Positions 7,345-15,174 of a stretch of DNA of 39,609 nucleotides are shown here, in pieces. The translations under genes were made by a program, and so were the position numbers. The notes beneath the pieces are model-generated. The model saw only the letters and a list, made by a program, of their open reading frames with translations. It made no database searches and was not told the DNA's origin. The DNA lies in the NCBI GenBank assembly GCA_002787095.1, contig PCVW01000057.1, forward strand, positions 1 to 39,609, in the 5' to 3' direction. The stretch is from Candidatus Omnitrophica bacterium CG11_big_fil_rev_8_21_14_0_20_64_10. GTDB lineage: Bacteria; Omnitrophota; Gorgyraeia; 1-14-0-20-64-10. The stretch's first letter is position 1. Every line of letters starts with the position of its first letter.

Positions 7345-9462
7345 TTACCAGTCGAACCGGCGCTGGCCGTTCCGGTCGTGGGGCCGGCGGAACGAGGACG
7401 CCGCCTCCCGCCCTGCCATCAACCGGCCGGATTCCCCCCGGTTGAAGCCAAGCCGTTCGGTCCAAACCCCCCAGCTGCGCTCCACCGCCGCCCAGTATTC
7501 CCCATGCCCCTCATGCCGATGGCCGAACCGGGGGTCGTACCACCGACCGTCCCGGCTCTCCCGGATCCGATCCTCGATCTTCCGAGCCGCCAGCGGCAGC
7601 CGTTCCCGGATGCGGCTTAAGAAAACCGGCCGGACCGAGCCGGGCAGCCGAAGCAAAGTGTGGAAGGCGAATCGCGCCCCGTTCTCCTTCGCCCGGCGCA
7701 GCAGCCCCGGGATGTCGGAGGGATTGAGCCCCGGGATCACCGGCGCCACGCCGATCCCGACCGGCACGCCGGCGTCGGCCAGAAGCTTCATCGTTTCAAA
7801 CCGCTTCGCGGGAGACGGAGCCCCCGGCTCCACCGCCCGGGCAACCGCCGGGTCCAGGAACGGGATGCTGATGGAGACCGACACCGCCGCCTGCCGGGCC
7901 AGCTCCGCCAGCAGCCGCGCGTCGCGCCGGATCAGGGCCGACTTGGTGATGATCGCGACCGGGTTGCGGTACTTCAGACATACCTCCAAACAGCCCCGCG
8001 TCAGCTTCCAGGCCGCTTCGATCGGCTGGTAGCAGTCGGTCACCCCGGAGAAGACGATCGTCTCCCCTTGCCAGCTTCGCTTCTGAAAGGCCGCCTCCAA
8101 CAGCCGGGGGGCCTTCGGCTTGACGAAGAGCTTGCGCTCAAAGTCGCTGCCGGCTCCCAGCCCGTAATACTCATGCGTCGGCCGAGCGAAGCAGTTGTGG
8201 CTGACCACCCCGTTGGCGATGAAATCCCCCGTGCCGGTCGTGATGTCGAACATCGGCAAGTCAAAACCCAGCGGTTCGATGGAAACCACCCGAAGCTTCG
8301 CTTGATTCTTGATCGCTTGCCAGGAGATGTCCTTCTTGCGGGAGATAGCCGGGTCAACCATGTGAAAAAAACGGAGGTGCTCCCGAAGCCCACCGCGCAC
8401 GCGCACAACAAGGATCGGTTTGCCGGGCCGATTAACTTTCGTTTCTTCCACAATGGAATCGAACTTCAGCCGACGGAGGCTATCGACGATCCACTCGATC
8501 ATCTTGCAATCAGCATTGGAGATGCGGAGGATCCCTCTGCTGTAGCAGCCCTCCGCGTCGAATATGCCGGCCAAGAATCCTTTTCTCCAGGAGCTGCTCA
8601 GAGCAGTTGGCCATCGGATTAATTCCTTCACCCGCTCAACATGAAGACGAACGCTCGTCCGGATAGCATAGACCGGCCGATAGCCAACTGCCGCTTTCTG
8701 AAATAAAAACTCCTGGGTGGGGACATTGATCTCGAGCAGATATCGGGCAGATCGCGAAAGGGCTTCCAAGTCAATCAAAGCCAACCGGAACCTGTGCTGA
8801 ACATCCGTACCGCGGCGGCGGCCGGAATAGGCGTACGATCCGATCGAACCATCTCCCCGGATCATTCCGCATAGGTACCCTCTTTGGTACTCGGCATCCT
8901 TCTCGGGCGGGGCTGAAAATCGGCCTGTACCCAAAAGATGGTTCCTGATCGTCAGATGGGGCCGGCGAGCGTTGCCCCATTCAGTCCCCGTGACATACTT
9001 CCAGCCGCGGTTGCTCAGGAAACGATGGTCCCCGCTGGCTGTAAGCTGAGTGCCATCTTCAAGCGTGATCCGATAAGCCGGCTTGACCGAAGACCAATGG
9101 GCGATGACATGCGTTTTGACAAGATGGCGATAGGTGCCGCCCAGGGTGGTGCCGTAGATTTCGTCTCCGGTCCGAACATCCGCAATCGGTTTCGTCCGCC
9201 CGTTCCCCATCAAAACGGGCGTGTCGCCGGACAGGCAGTAGGCACACGAATGGAAACATCCCCTGTAGGGATTCAGGGACCAGGTGAAACCGATGTCGGG
9301 GCTGTCGTTTTTGGAGAGGATGTTTTTGGAGTGATCGACATAGATCTCCTGCGGCTGTTCCGGCGGCGGGCCGATCAATTCCCGCTGGTCGGTGAGATAC
9401 GGATTGGGAGGATTGTCCACCCGGATGAGTCCGAGCCGGGATGCGGTCGGCAGGGTCTCCAT
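7345..9462 (-). CDS. Radical SAM protein (Rv2578c/PA0069-like, SPL-related) with in-frame intein
   Basis: The 705-residue precursor consists of an N-extein (1-75), a 348-residue intein (76-423) and a C-extein (424-705). The spliced exteins give about 357 residues of the radical SAM family that includes mycobacterial Rv2578c, related to spore photoproduct lyase. The [4Fe-4S] site is C69-F-H-S-C73-A-Y-C, with the third Cys supplied by C424 after splicing. FSGVTDCYQPIEA and a TIM-barrel core with ITKSALIRRD and GVAPVIPGLN follow. The biological substrate of this family is unknown. A TAATCT -10 box lies 6 nt before the ATG and there is no SD, suggesting a leaderless mRNA. A perfect 26-bp palindrome sits in the promoter spacer. 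Confidence 0.92.
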   Translation of the reverse strand: METLPTASRLGLIRVDNPPNPYLTDQRELIGPPPEQPQEIYVDHSKNILSKNDSPDIGFTWSLNPYRGCFHSCAYCLSGDTPVLMGNGRTKPIADVRTGDEIYGTTLGGTYRHLVKTHVIAHWSSVKPAYRITLEDGTQLTASGDHRFLSNRGWKYVTGTEWGNARRPHLTIRNHLLGTGRFSAPPEKDAEYQRGYLCGMIRGDGSIGSYAYSGRRRGTDVQHRFRLALIDLEALSRSARYLLEINVPTQEFLFQKAAVGYRPVYAIRTSVRLHVERVKELIRWPTALSSSWRKGFLAGIFDAEGCYSRGILRISNADCKMIEWIVDSLRRLKFDSIVEETKVNRPGKPILVVRVRGGLREHLRFFHMVDPAISRKKDISWQAIKNQAKLRVVSIEPLGFDLPMFDITTGTGDFIANGVVSHNCFARPTHEYYGLGAGSDFERKLFVKPKAPRLLEAAFQKRSWQGETIVFSGVTDCYQPIEAAWKLTRGCLEVCLKYRNPVAIITKSALIRRDARLLAELARQAAVSVSISIPFLDPAVARAVEPGAPSPAKRFETMKLLADAGVPVGIGVAPVIPGLNPSDIPGLLRRAKENGARFAFHTLLRLPGSVRPVFLSRIRERLPLAARKIEDRIRESRDGRWYDPRFGHRHEGHGEYWAAVERSWGVWTERLGFNRGESGRLMAGREAASSFRRPHDRNGQRRFDW
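8194..9237 (-). mobile_element. Intein with LAGLIDADG homing endonuclease
   Basis: Residues 76-423 of the precursor. Block A starts at C76 (CLSGDTPVLMGNGRTKPIAD). The block B region is LTASGDHRF, where Ser-Gly-Asp-His replaces the usual Thr-x-x-His. Two dodecapeptide motifs, YLCGMIRGDGS and FLAGIFDAEG, keep their acidic residues and mark a single-chain, probably active LAGLIDADG nuclease. Block F is FDITTGTGDFIANGVV, and block G is SHN followed by +1 Cys. The insertion interrupts the radical SAM Cys motif exactly before its third Cys, so the enzyme cannot bind its cluster until splicing occurs. The stretch looks less GC-rich and uses less CGG arginine than its flanks, consistent with lateral gain. 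Confidence 0.9.
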
Positions 9463-9495
9463 GCCGATAGATTAGCAGACATCTGTCTGCTAATC
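9463..9495 (-). promoter_or_regulatory. 26-bp perfect palindrome and promoter of the radical SAM gene
   Basis: GATTAGCAGACA (9470-9481) and its exact reverse complement (9484-9495) are separated by two bases. On the minus strand TAATCT (9474-9469) lies 6 nt before the ATG, and TGGATT lies 17 nt further up as a weak -35. The palindrome therefore fills the promoter spacer, as an operator would. As RNA it could also fold at the thrH 3' end, but no U-tract follows. Confidence 0.55.
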
Positions 9496-9501
9496 CAGGG
9501 A

Positions 9502-10110
9502 TCACTCCGAGATCAGCTTCTTCAGGAGGGCAGCATAGTTGGAGGCGGCCGGCAGATTCGGATGGGCCTTCCGGATCACAGCGGGCGGGCGGAAGAAGAT
9601 CCCCCGGTCGGCGGCTTTGAGCATCGTCAGGTCATTGAAGGAGTCCCCGACCGCCCGGACCTTGAAACCGATCCCCTTGATCGCCCGGACCGCCTTGCGC
9701 TTGCCGTCCTTCTGCCGCAACCGGTAGCCGGTGATACGGCCGGAGCGATCAACGACCAGGGAATTGCAGAAGAGGGTCGGGTCATCCAACTGCCGCATCA
9801 GGGGGCCGGCGAATTCGTAGAAGGTGTCCGACAGAACGATCACCGGACCGGCCGCCTGCAGCTTCTTGAGGAACCCCTTGGCGCCGGCCAACGGTTTGAG
9901 CCGGCCGATCACCCGCCGAATCTTCGGCAGGGTGATCTTTTCTTTTTTGAGAATCCTGAGCCGGTGCCGCATGAGCCGGTCGTAGTTGGGGATGTCCCGG
10001 GTCGTGAGCATCAGCTCCTTGACGCGGAAGCGCTTCGCCACCGCGATCCAAATTTCCGGGATCAGGATCCCTTCCAGGTCCAGACAGGTCACCCAACTTC
10101 GCTTCGTCAT
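9502..10110 (-). CDS. thrH: Bifunctional phosphoserine phosphatase/homoserine phosphotransferase ThrH
   Basis: A 202-residue HAD-superfamily enzyme that closely follows Pseudomonas ThrH. It shows TCLDLEGILIPEIWIAVA (nucleophile D11 and E13, the DxE variant typical of ThrH instead of DxD), LMRHRLRIL, VIVLSDTFYEFAGPLMRQL, GYRLRQKDGKRKAV and GDSFNDLTML. ThrH dephosphorylates phosphoserine and can transfer the phosphate to homoserine. The track ORF runs from 10305, but ATG at 10110 is the family start, and it overlaps the upstream stop in an ATGA, so translation is coupled to the PurD-like gene. A serine-synthesis role would fit a link to glycine use, but no other serine or threonine genes are in the window. 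Confidence 0.92.
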   Translation of the reverse strand: MTKRSWVTCLDLEGILIPEIWIAVAKRFRVKELMLTTRDIPNYDRLMRHRLRILKKEKITLPKIRRVIGRLKPLAGAKGFLKKLQAAGPVIVLSDTFYEFAGPLMRQLDDPTLFCNSLVVDRSGRITGYRLRQKDGKRKAVRAIKGIGFKVRAVGDSFNDLTMLKAADRGIFFRPPAVIRKAHPNLPAASNYAALLKKLISE

Positions 10111-11399
10111 GAGTCCCTCAGATACCCCCAGGTGTGGAGTTTGTCGGCATCCTCGATCCAGCGGTCGCCGATGTCGGTCCGGTAATACATGTTGGGAATC
10201 ATCAGGTTCCGAATCCGGCCGTAGGCCTGTTCCTGCGCCTTCTTGACGGTCTGGCCCAGCCCCACGGCGACCAGCACCACCCCGGCGGTGCCGGTGACCA
10301 CCCATTCCCCATCCACGAGCTTGACGTCCTCGATGTGCAGGCCGTCCTTGTTGTCCTTTTTGAAGATGATGACCCGCTCCTGGGAATTGACCTCGAAAGT
10401 CTTGGGGTCCTCAAAGGGATAGGGGGGTACCACGACCCGCACGCCGATTTGAAAGCCGCTGCGGGTCTTGAACTCCCCCGTTTCCCCGTGGGCCAGCCCC
10501 CAGAGGAACTCTCCGATCGGTGTCAGCATTCCCTCCTGCTGGATGCTGATCGTGGGGTAGCCAAAGCGAGCGGTGAACTCCAAGGGGTAGATCCCCTGAT
10601 GGTTGACCATGCAGTTGAGATCCATGTAGCCGACATACCCCTCCCCCGCCAGCTTCCCTTCCATCCGGGCCAGGGTCGCGTTGAAGATCCGGTTCGGCTT
10701 GCTCCAATACATCATCGTCCCCATCTCGCCGGTCGCCGGACCGATGTCGCCGGGGAAAAGCTTCTTGTGCTCGAAGTTCACATTGATCGGATGGACGAAC
10801 TGCCTGCCGTTGAAGAAAGCGCCGACGGCGACCTCGACGCCGGCGACCCGCTTCTGGAGCTGGAACTGCTTGACCTTGTTGGCGTAGACCTTCTTGTACG
10901 ACTCCAACACGTGAATCGTGTCCTGGCCGTCCTCCTCCTCGCCGACGAACAGCAGCCGCTTGATGTTCTGCGCCTCGCCGCTGGGCTTGATCACATACCG
11001 GCCCGGACTCTTCTGAATGAAGCGGATCGCCTCGTCGAACGACTGGAAGTCCTCGAACGGGATCACCGAGATCCCGAAGTTCTTCAACTCATTCTGTCCG
11101 AAGCTGCGGTCGTCCTCGAGCCGGTCGGTGTAGGGAGTCCCGCCGACGACCGGCTTGCCCTGTTTGCGGAGGGCCCGAGCATGGGTCCCCTGCCCCAGGA
11201 CATCGTCGAAGACGACGATGTCGGCCCAGTCCACCTCCTTGCGCCAGTCGTCCGCCTTCGGGACGAATCCGTCGGCGATCTCCTTCTCCGAGGCGTGGTC
11301 GATCCCGTACTTGACGGCGTGCCCCTCCTTGGCGACCTGCCAGGCGATGTCCCCAATCAGGCCGTCGAGAGAGGCGAAGAGGAACTTCTTCTTCTCCAT
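10107..11399 (-). CDS. PurD-like ATP-grasp ligase (divergent GAR synthetase homologue)
   Basis: A 430-residue protein with the domain order of phosphoribosylamine-glycine ligase: a short N-terminal pre-ATP domain, ATP-grasp from about residue 90 (PGRYVIKPSGEAQN), a metal/ATP region NFEHKKLFPGDIGPATGEMG that parallels QDHKR...D.GPNTGGMG of PurD, and a C-terminal hammerhead domain. The N-terminus (FLFASLDGLIGDIAWQ) lacks the usual GxGGREHALAW loop, and overall similarity to canonical PurD is clearly reduced. It may be the organism's PurD or a paralogous carboxylate-amine ligase; sequence alone does not decide. No other pur genes are near. TAAAAT lies exactly 6 nt before the ATG and there is no SD, so it may have its own leaderless transcript. 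It is coupled downstream to thrH. Confidence 0.8.
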   Translation of the reverse strand: MEKKKFLFASLDGLIGDIAWQVAKEGHAVKYGIDHASEKEIADGFVPKADDWRKEVDWADIVVFDDVLGQGTHARALRKQGKPVVGGTPYTDRLEDDRSFGQNELKNFGISVIPFEDFQSFDEAIRFIQKSPGRYVIKPSGEAQNIKRLLFVGEEEDGQDTIHVLESYKKVYANKVKQFQLQKRVAGVEVAVGAFFNGRQFVHPINVNFEHKKLFPGDIGPATGEMGTMMYWSKPNRIFNATLARMEGKLAGEGYVGYMDLNCMVNHQGIYPLEFTARFGYPTISIQQEGMLTPIGEFLWGLAHGETGEFKTRSGFQIGVRVVVPPYPFEDPKTFEVNSQERVIIFKKDNKDGLHIEDVKLVDGEWVVTGTAGVVLVAVGLGQTVKKAQEQAYGRIRNLMIPNMYYRTDIGDRWIEDADKLHTWGYLRDS

Positions 11400-11403
11400 G
11401 CCG

Positions 11404-12015
11404 TTATTTTACGGCAATTTCGGAGAGGACGTCGCGAATTCGGGGGGAGCCGATTTTGTGGGAGCAGTAGCCGAAAGGATTCTTCTCAAGGTACTGCTGA
11501 TGAACCTCCTCGGCCCGGTAGAAGGGGCCGGCCGGGGCGATCTCGGTCACGATCGGCCCATCGAAAACATGGGCCTCCTCCAGCAGCCGCTTGCTCTGCT
11601 CGGCCAACGCCCGCTGCGTCTCATCGTGAAAGAAGATCGCCGAGCGGTATTGGGAGCCGATGTCCGGTCCCTGCCGGTTGGGCGTGGTCGGGTCGTGCCA
11701 CTGCCAAAAAACGGTCAGCAGCTCCCCATAGGAGACCTTCGCCGGATCATAGATAATTTCGATCGCCTCGGCATGGCCGGTTTTCCCGGTCGTGACATCG
11801 TAGTATCCGGGATCGCGGAGGTCTCCGCCGGTATAGCCGACCTGGGTGGAGATCACCCCGGGGACCTTGGAGAAGATTTTCTCCACCCCCCAGAAGCAGC
11901 CGGCGGCGAAAGTGGCCTTACGTTGCCCTTCCATCACCTGCGCCCCCGAAGGGGGAACGCCCCCCAAGTCGCCGGCCAGCAGAATCGCCAACAGGAATAT
12001 CCATCCCCGTCTCAT
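11404..12015 (-). CDS. msrA: Exported peptide-methionine (S)-S-oxide reductase MsrA
   Basis: A 203-residue protein: an N-terminal signal sequence (MRRGWIFLLAILLAGDLGG, cleavage probably near SGA-Q) followed by a full MsrA domain. The catalytic motif GCFWGVEK (C40) and VGYTGG, HAEAIEIIYDP, FWQWHDPTTPNRQGPD and SQYRSAIF are all present. A second Cys in FGYCSHKIG can resolve the sulfenic intermediate. It repairs oxidised methionine and, because of the signal, should act in the periplasm, with reductant coming from a thioredoxin-like membrane system. It has a strong GGGAGGAG SD. It is upstream of the PurD-like gene with a 4-bp gap. Confidence 0.93.
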   Translation of the reverse strand: MRRGWIFLLAILLAGDLGGVPPSGAQVMEGQRKATFAAGCFWGVEKIFSKVPGVISTQVGYTGGDLRDPGYYDVTTGKTGHAEAIEIIYDPAKVSYGELLTVFWQWHDPTTPNRQGPDIGSQYRSAIFFHDETQRALAEQSKRLLEEAHVFDGPIVTEIAPAGPFYRAEEVHQQYLEKNPFGYCSHKIGSPRIRDVLSEIAVK

Positions 12016-12064
12016 CAGCTCCTCCCATAAGGGAAGGATACCACAGAGGAAGTTCGGACGGTTT

Positions 12065-13642
12065 CTAGCGGGCAGGAACCGACAGGGTGGGGACCGCTTC
12101 GGGCCGGCCCAGCAAAAATCCCTGTCCGCAGGGGACCCCGAGGTTCCGCAGATGGTCCAATTCCTCGGGCGACTCGATCCCCTCGGCGATCACCTGGGCC
12201 CCGATGCTGCGGGCCAACCGGAGCAGCCGCTGAACGCCGCGCACGGCGGCCGGATCCCGGCTGATCCGGCTGATCCAGCGCTTGTCGATCTTGATCAGGT
12301 TCGGCTCCAGCAGGATCAGGCTTTCCAGGGAACTGTGGCCGAACCCGACATCATCCAGCCCCACCTCGAACCCTTCCTGCTTGAGCATCTGGACCGGGCC
12401 GACCAGGTCGGACGGGTCCCCAAGAATCTGCTGCTCGCTGAGTTCGATGCAGAAGACACGGCTGCCACAATCTCCCCGCAGCAGCTCCAGCAGCTTCCAG
12501 ACCGAGATGTTCAGAAAGGTGGAGGGAAACAGGTTCAGGTGGACCCTCAGGCCGTCCGGCAGGGCGGCGGCCGCCGCCGCGCAGGACTCGAAACAGGCCT
12601 GGTCCGACCAGGTCAGCAGGTTCGCCTCCGCGCAGGCCCGGAAGAAATCGTCCGGCATCTCAAAACCGGGGGACCGGGAGCGGCTCAGCAGTTCGAAGCC
12701 GACGCGGTTGAGGTTGTCGAGCCGGTAGATCGGCTGGGCCACCGCGTAGAATCGGTTCGGCTTCCGGAGCTGGTTCAGCAGGACCTCCATCGGATGGGGA
12801 CCCGACCGGTCGGCGCCGTTGCGAAGGTGGAAGGAGACCCGGTTCTTCCCCTGCTCCTTGCTCTGATCCACGAGGGGATGGGTCAGCTCCAGAAGGGCGT
12901 CGATCGAACAGACGCCCCCCGGCACCTTGACCAGACCAACGCTGACGGTGACCCGGACCGCCCGGGCCCCGGTGATCTGCACCGCTCGGCCCCCGACCGC
13001 CAGCCGGATCTTCTCGGCCGTCCGGATCCCTTCCCGCAAGCGGGTCTCCGGAAGGAGCACCAGGAACTCATCCCCGCCGATCCGGGAGACGTAATCGGTG
13101 ACCCGGACCGCATCCCGGATCCGCCGGGCGATCTCCCGCAGAACGCCGTCGCCGACCCCCCGGCCGTAGACCGCGTTGAACCGCTTGAAGTCGTCCACCG
13201 CCACCAGCAAGGCCGATTCGTTCCAGCCGTTGACGCCCCGGCGGGCGGAATGAATCACCGAGAGGGCGCTGTGCAGCCCCCGCCGGTTCAGCACCTCGGT
13301 CAGTGGATCCAGCAGAACCAGGCGCCGCAGGTCCCGGTTGGTCTGCCGGAGCTGTTCGGTCGCCGAGATCAGGCGGGCATTCGTGCGGGCCAGATCCTGC
13401 ACCATCTTTTCCTGGATCGCCTCGAACTCCCTCCGGGAATGATCGCTCTCCTCCCGTCGGCGACCCTCCCAATACAAGCGGAACGCCCGGGGGAGAATCA
13501 GCAGCAGGGCGACGAAGGCGACCGATAGAAAGGCGATGTGATGAAGCTGGAGCAGCAAAAGGATGGTCGCAACCAGGAGAGCCGCCGGAAGAGGTCCCAA
13601 AAGCGGCCCTGGTTCCCAAGTTCGGGGAGTTGGCTTAGGCAT
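12065..13642 (-). CDS. Membrane-anchored GGDEF-EAL c-di-GMP protein
   Basis: A 525-residue protein: one or two hydrophobic segments (about 17-52), a short coiled coil, a GGDEF domain with the exact motif RIGGDEF (about 187-193), and an EAL domain. EAL-type catalytic positions appear as FELLSRS (ELL in place of EAL), HLNLFPSTF, IELSEQ, GLDDVGFG, LIKIDK, AEGIES and GQGFLLGRP. The cyclase looks intact. The phosphodiesterase keeps most metal ligands, but the signature residues vary, so activity is uncertain. Start: the track gives 13684, but ATG at 13642 has AAGGAG 5 nt upstream and is preferred. A TATACT box about 20 nt before it is a likely -10. It is apparently a single gene. Confidence 0.9.
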   Translation of the reverse strand: MPKPTPRTWEPGPLLGPLPAALLVATILLLLQLHHIAFLSVAFVALLLILPRAFRLYWEGRRREESDHSRREFEAIQEKMVQDLARTNARLISATEQLRQTNRDLRRLVLLDPLTEVLNRRGLHSALSVIHSARRGVNGWNESALLVAVDDFKRFNAVYGRGVGDGVLREIARRIRDAVRVTDYVSRIGGDEFLVLLPETRLREGIRTAEKIRLAVGGRAVQITGARAVRVTVSVGLVKVPGGVCSIDALLELTHPLVDQSKEQGKNRVSFHLRNGADRSGPHPMEVLLNQLRKPNRFYAVAQPIYRLDNLNRVGFELLSRSRSPGFEMPDDFFRACAEANLLTWSDQACFESCAAAAAALPDGLRVHLNLFPSTFLNISVWKLLELLRGDCGSRVFCIELSEQQILGDPSDLVGPVQMLKQEGFEVGLDDVGFGHSSLESLILLEPNLIKIDKRWISRISRDPAAVRGVQRLLRLARSIGAQVIAEGIESPEELDHLRNLGVPCGQGFLLGRPEAVPTLSVPAR

Positions 13643-13697
13643 AGGGCTCCTTCCGCACCCGAGTATACCTGATGCCTTTGCCACTGTGGGCTTCTGC

Positions 13698-13751
13698 CAA
13701 AAAACAGGCCCACGCCAACCCTATGTCTTTCAAGGGGTTATGCGTGGGCCT
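13698..13751 (-). terminator. Rho-independent terminator of the peroxiredoxin operon
   Basis: AGGCCCACGC (13706-13715) pairs perfectly with GCGTGGGCCT (13742-13751), and AACCC pairs with GGGTT inside. On the minus strand the stem is followed by GTTTTTT, so it terminates the peroxiredoxin transcript. Confidence 0.88.
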
Positions 13752-13768
13752 TTGAAAAAACCGAGCGC

Positions 13769-14308
13769 TTAAGCGACCTGAAGCGTCTGTTGACCCTTTT
13801 TCCAGTTGCAGGGGGTCAGCCCGCCGGTCTGCAGGGCGTCCAACACCCGCAGCACCTCCTCGGGATTCCGACCGACGCTCAAATCGGTCACCATCACGAA
13901 CCGGATCACCCCTTCAGGATCGACCAGGTAGACCGCCCGCTGGGCGACCCCTTCCCGGGCGTCCAAAATGCCGAGCGCGCCGGTCAATTCCCGCTTGATG
14001 TCCGCCAGCATCGGGAACGGCAGGGTGGAGAGCTCCTCCTTCTGCTGCCGCCAGGCCAGATGCACGAACTCGGTGTCGGTGCTGCCGCCCAACACCTGGG
14101 CATTGCGCTTTGTGAACTCGTCCGCCAACTGTCCGAAAGACTCGATCTCGGTCGGGCAGACGAAGGTGAAATCCTTCGGCCAAAAGAAGACCGCGAGCCA
14201 CTTGCCCGGATAAGAGCGGTTGCTGATCTCGGTAAAAGCGTCCTTGACGTTGTTGGACACCGTCGCCTTCAGTTTGAATTCCGGAAATTGATCTCCCACA
14301 CCCAACAT
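13769..14308 (-). CDS. Peroxiredoxin, AhpC/TSA family
   Basis: A 179-residue 2-Cys-type peroxiredoxin. The peroxidatic site is FTFVCPTE (C51), and a C-terminal Cys in GLTPCNWKKG (C167) is placed as the resolving residue. WPKDFTF, STDTEFVHLAW and FPMLADI are typical of AhpC. It reduces hydrogen peroxide and organic peroxides in the cytoplasm. No AhpF or AhpD is adjacent, so the electron donor (thioredoxin or other) is unknown. An excellent AGGAGGGTG SD precedes the ATG. The DUF5677-like gene lies 29 bp upstream on the same strand, so they may share a transcript ending at the terminator just described. Confidence 0.93.
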   Translation of the reverse strand: MLGVGDQFPEFKLKATVSNNVKDAFTEISNRSYPGKWLAVFFWPKDFTFVCPTEIESFGQLADEFTKRNAQVLGGSTDTEFVHLAWRQQKEELSTLPFPMLADIKRELTGALGILDAREGVAQRAVYLVDPEGVIRFVMVTDLSVGRNPEEVLRVLDALQTGGLTPCNWKKGQQTLQVA

Positions 14309-14337
14309 GCGAACACCCTCCTTCTGTTTGGTTCTTC

Positions 14338-15075
14338 CTATTCCCGCAGCGAAGCCGGCTCCGGCTGCCGCTTGCGGGAGAGCTGCTCCTCCTGATACCG
14401 GATCAGCCCCTTGTAGCGCCTGAGACTCCCGGCGAAAGCCTGCGCCAGCTCGTCCGGAAGCCGAAAGTTAAACGCCCGGGACAACTGCTTGGCGATCTTG
14501 GCCAGCATCGCTTCCCCCACGACCAGGCAGGCGGCCGCCTCCCGGACATTCTGCTCCGAGTCGGGATCGAACGCCAACGCCCCCCGGATCCGCAGGTGTG
14601 AGTAGTACGAGAGCGACAGATAGGTCTTGCGGTACAACTCCCCCAACCCGCACCGGCCGGCCCGTTTCCCGATCGTATCGCAGCCGGAGAAAGCGGCTTG
14701 GTCCCGATAGGGGGGGCGCTTCTCCCGGCTGGAGTTCAGATACTCGGCGGCCCGTTTCCCGCAATCCCTGTGCAGAATGAAGCTCAACTCAATGTGAGCT
14801 TCAATCAGCGGCCGCAGCAGCAGCAGCGATCCGCTGTAGAGCCGGGAGTCAATCAACTGGTGGCTCCCCTTGAACAGGTGGAGCGACCAGAGCGCGAAAA
14901 AAGAGCAGACGCCCGGCAGGGCGTCTCTTCCCGCGGTTTCTTCCGCCAGCCGCTTCCTCAGGGTCGGAATCCACCGCTCCGCGGCGGCGATCACCTCGCC
15001 GGAGAGGGTTAATTCCTGCTGAAGTTTCTCCAGAGGCGTGGAAACTGTCTGAGGGGAACCCTCATTGTTCAACAT
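14338..15075 (-). CDS. DUF5677-like hypothetical protein
   Basis: A 245-residue mostly helical protein. The segment RLYSGSLLLLRPLIEAHIEL matches the conserved Arg-x-x-x-Glu helix of DUF5677-type proteins, followed by SYYSHLRIRG. The function of this group is unknown; related proteins occur next to defence and stress genes in other genomes, but nothing of that kind is adjacent here. The track ORF starts at 15555, antisense to the glycosyltransferase, and that extension is not real. ATG at 15075 has GATAAT exactly 6 nt upstream and no good SD, so a leaderless transcript is likely. It is divergent from the glycosyltransferase gene. Confidence 0.65.
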   Translation of the reverse strand: MLNNEGSPQTVSTPLEKLQQELTLSGEVIAAAERWIPTLRKRLAEETAGRDALPGVCSFFALWSLHLFKGSHQLIDSRLYSGSLLLLRPLIEAHIELSFILHRDCGKRAAEYLNSSREKRPPYRDQAAFSGCDTIGKRAGRCGLGELYRKTYLSLSYYSHLRIRGALAFDPDSEQNVREAAACLVVGEAMLAKIAKQLSRAFNFRLPDELAQAFAGSLRRYKGLIRYQEEQLSRKRQPEPASLRE

Positions 15076-15174
15076 ACCGCCATTATCCCACGAAATCAAG
15101 GGCCGGGCCGTTCGGCCATTGTAAGGAATGTGCCCTCTCCCGGAAACACAACTGGGATGGATGGTACAATCAAA
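15076..15174. promoter_or_regulatory. Divergent -10 boxes between the DUF5677-like and GT9 genes
   Basis: GATAAT at 15087-15082 (minus) is 6 nt before the DUF5677-like ATG. TACAAT at 15165-15170 (plus) is 4 nt before ATG 15175 and 7 nt before ATG 15178. Neither side has a convincing -35 box or SD. Confidence 0.45.

Noticed and set aside
10134-11756. Long plus-strand ORFs (540, 306 to 835 residues and similar) antisense to real genes
   Set aside because: High-GC shadow frames: low-complexity Asp/Pro/Arg/Gly-rich translations with no domains, opposite genes with clear motifs.
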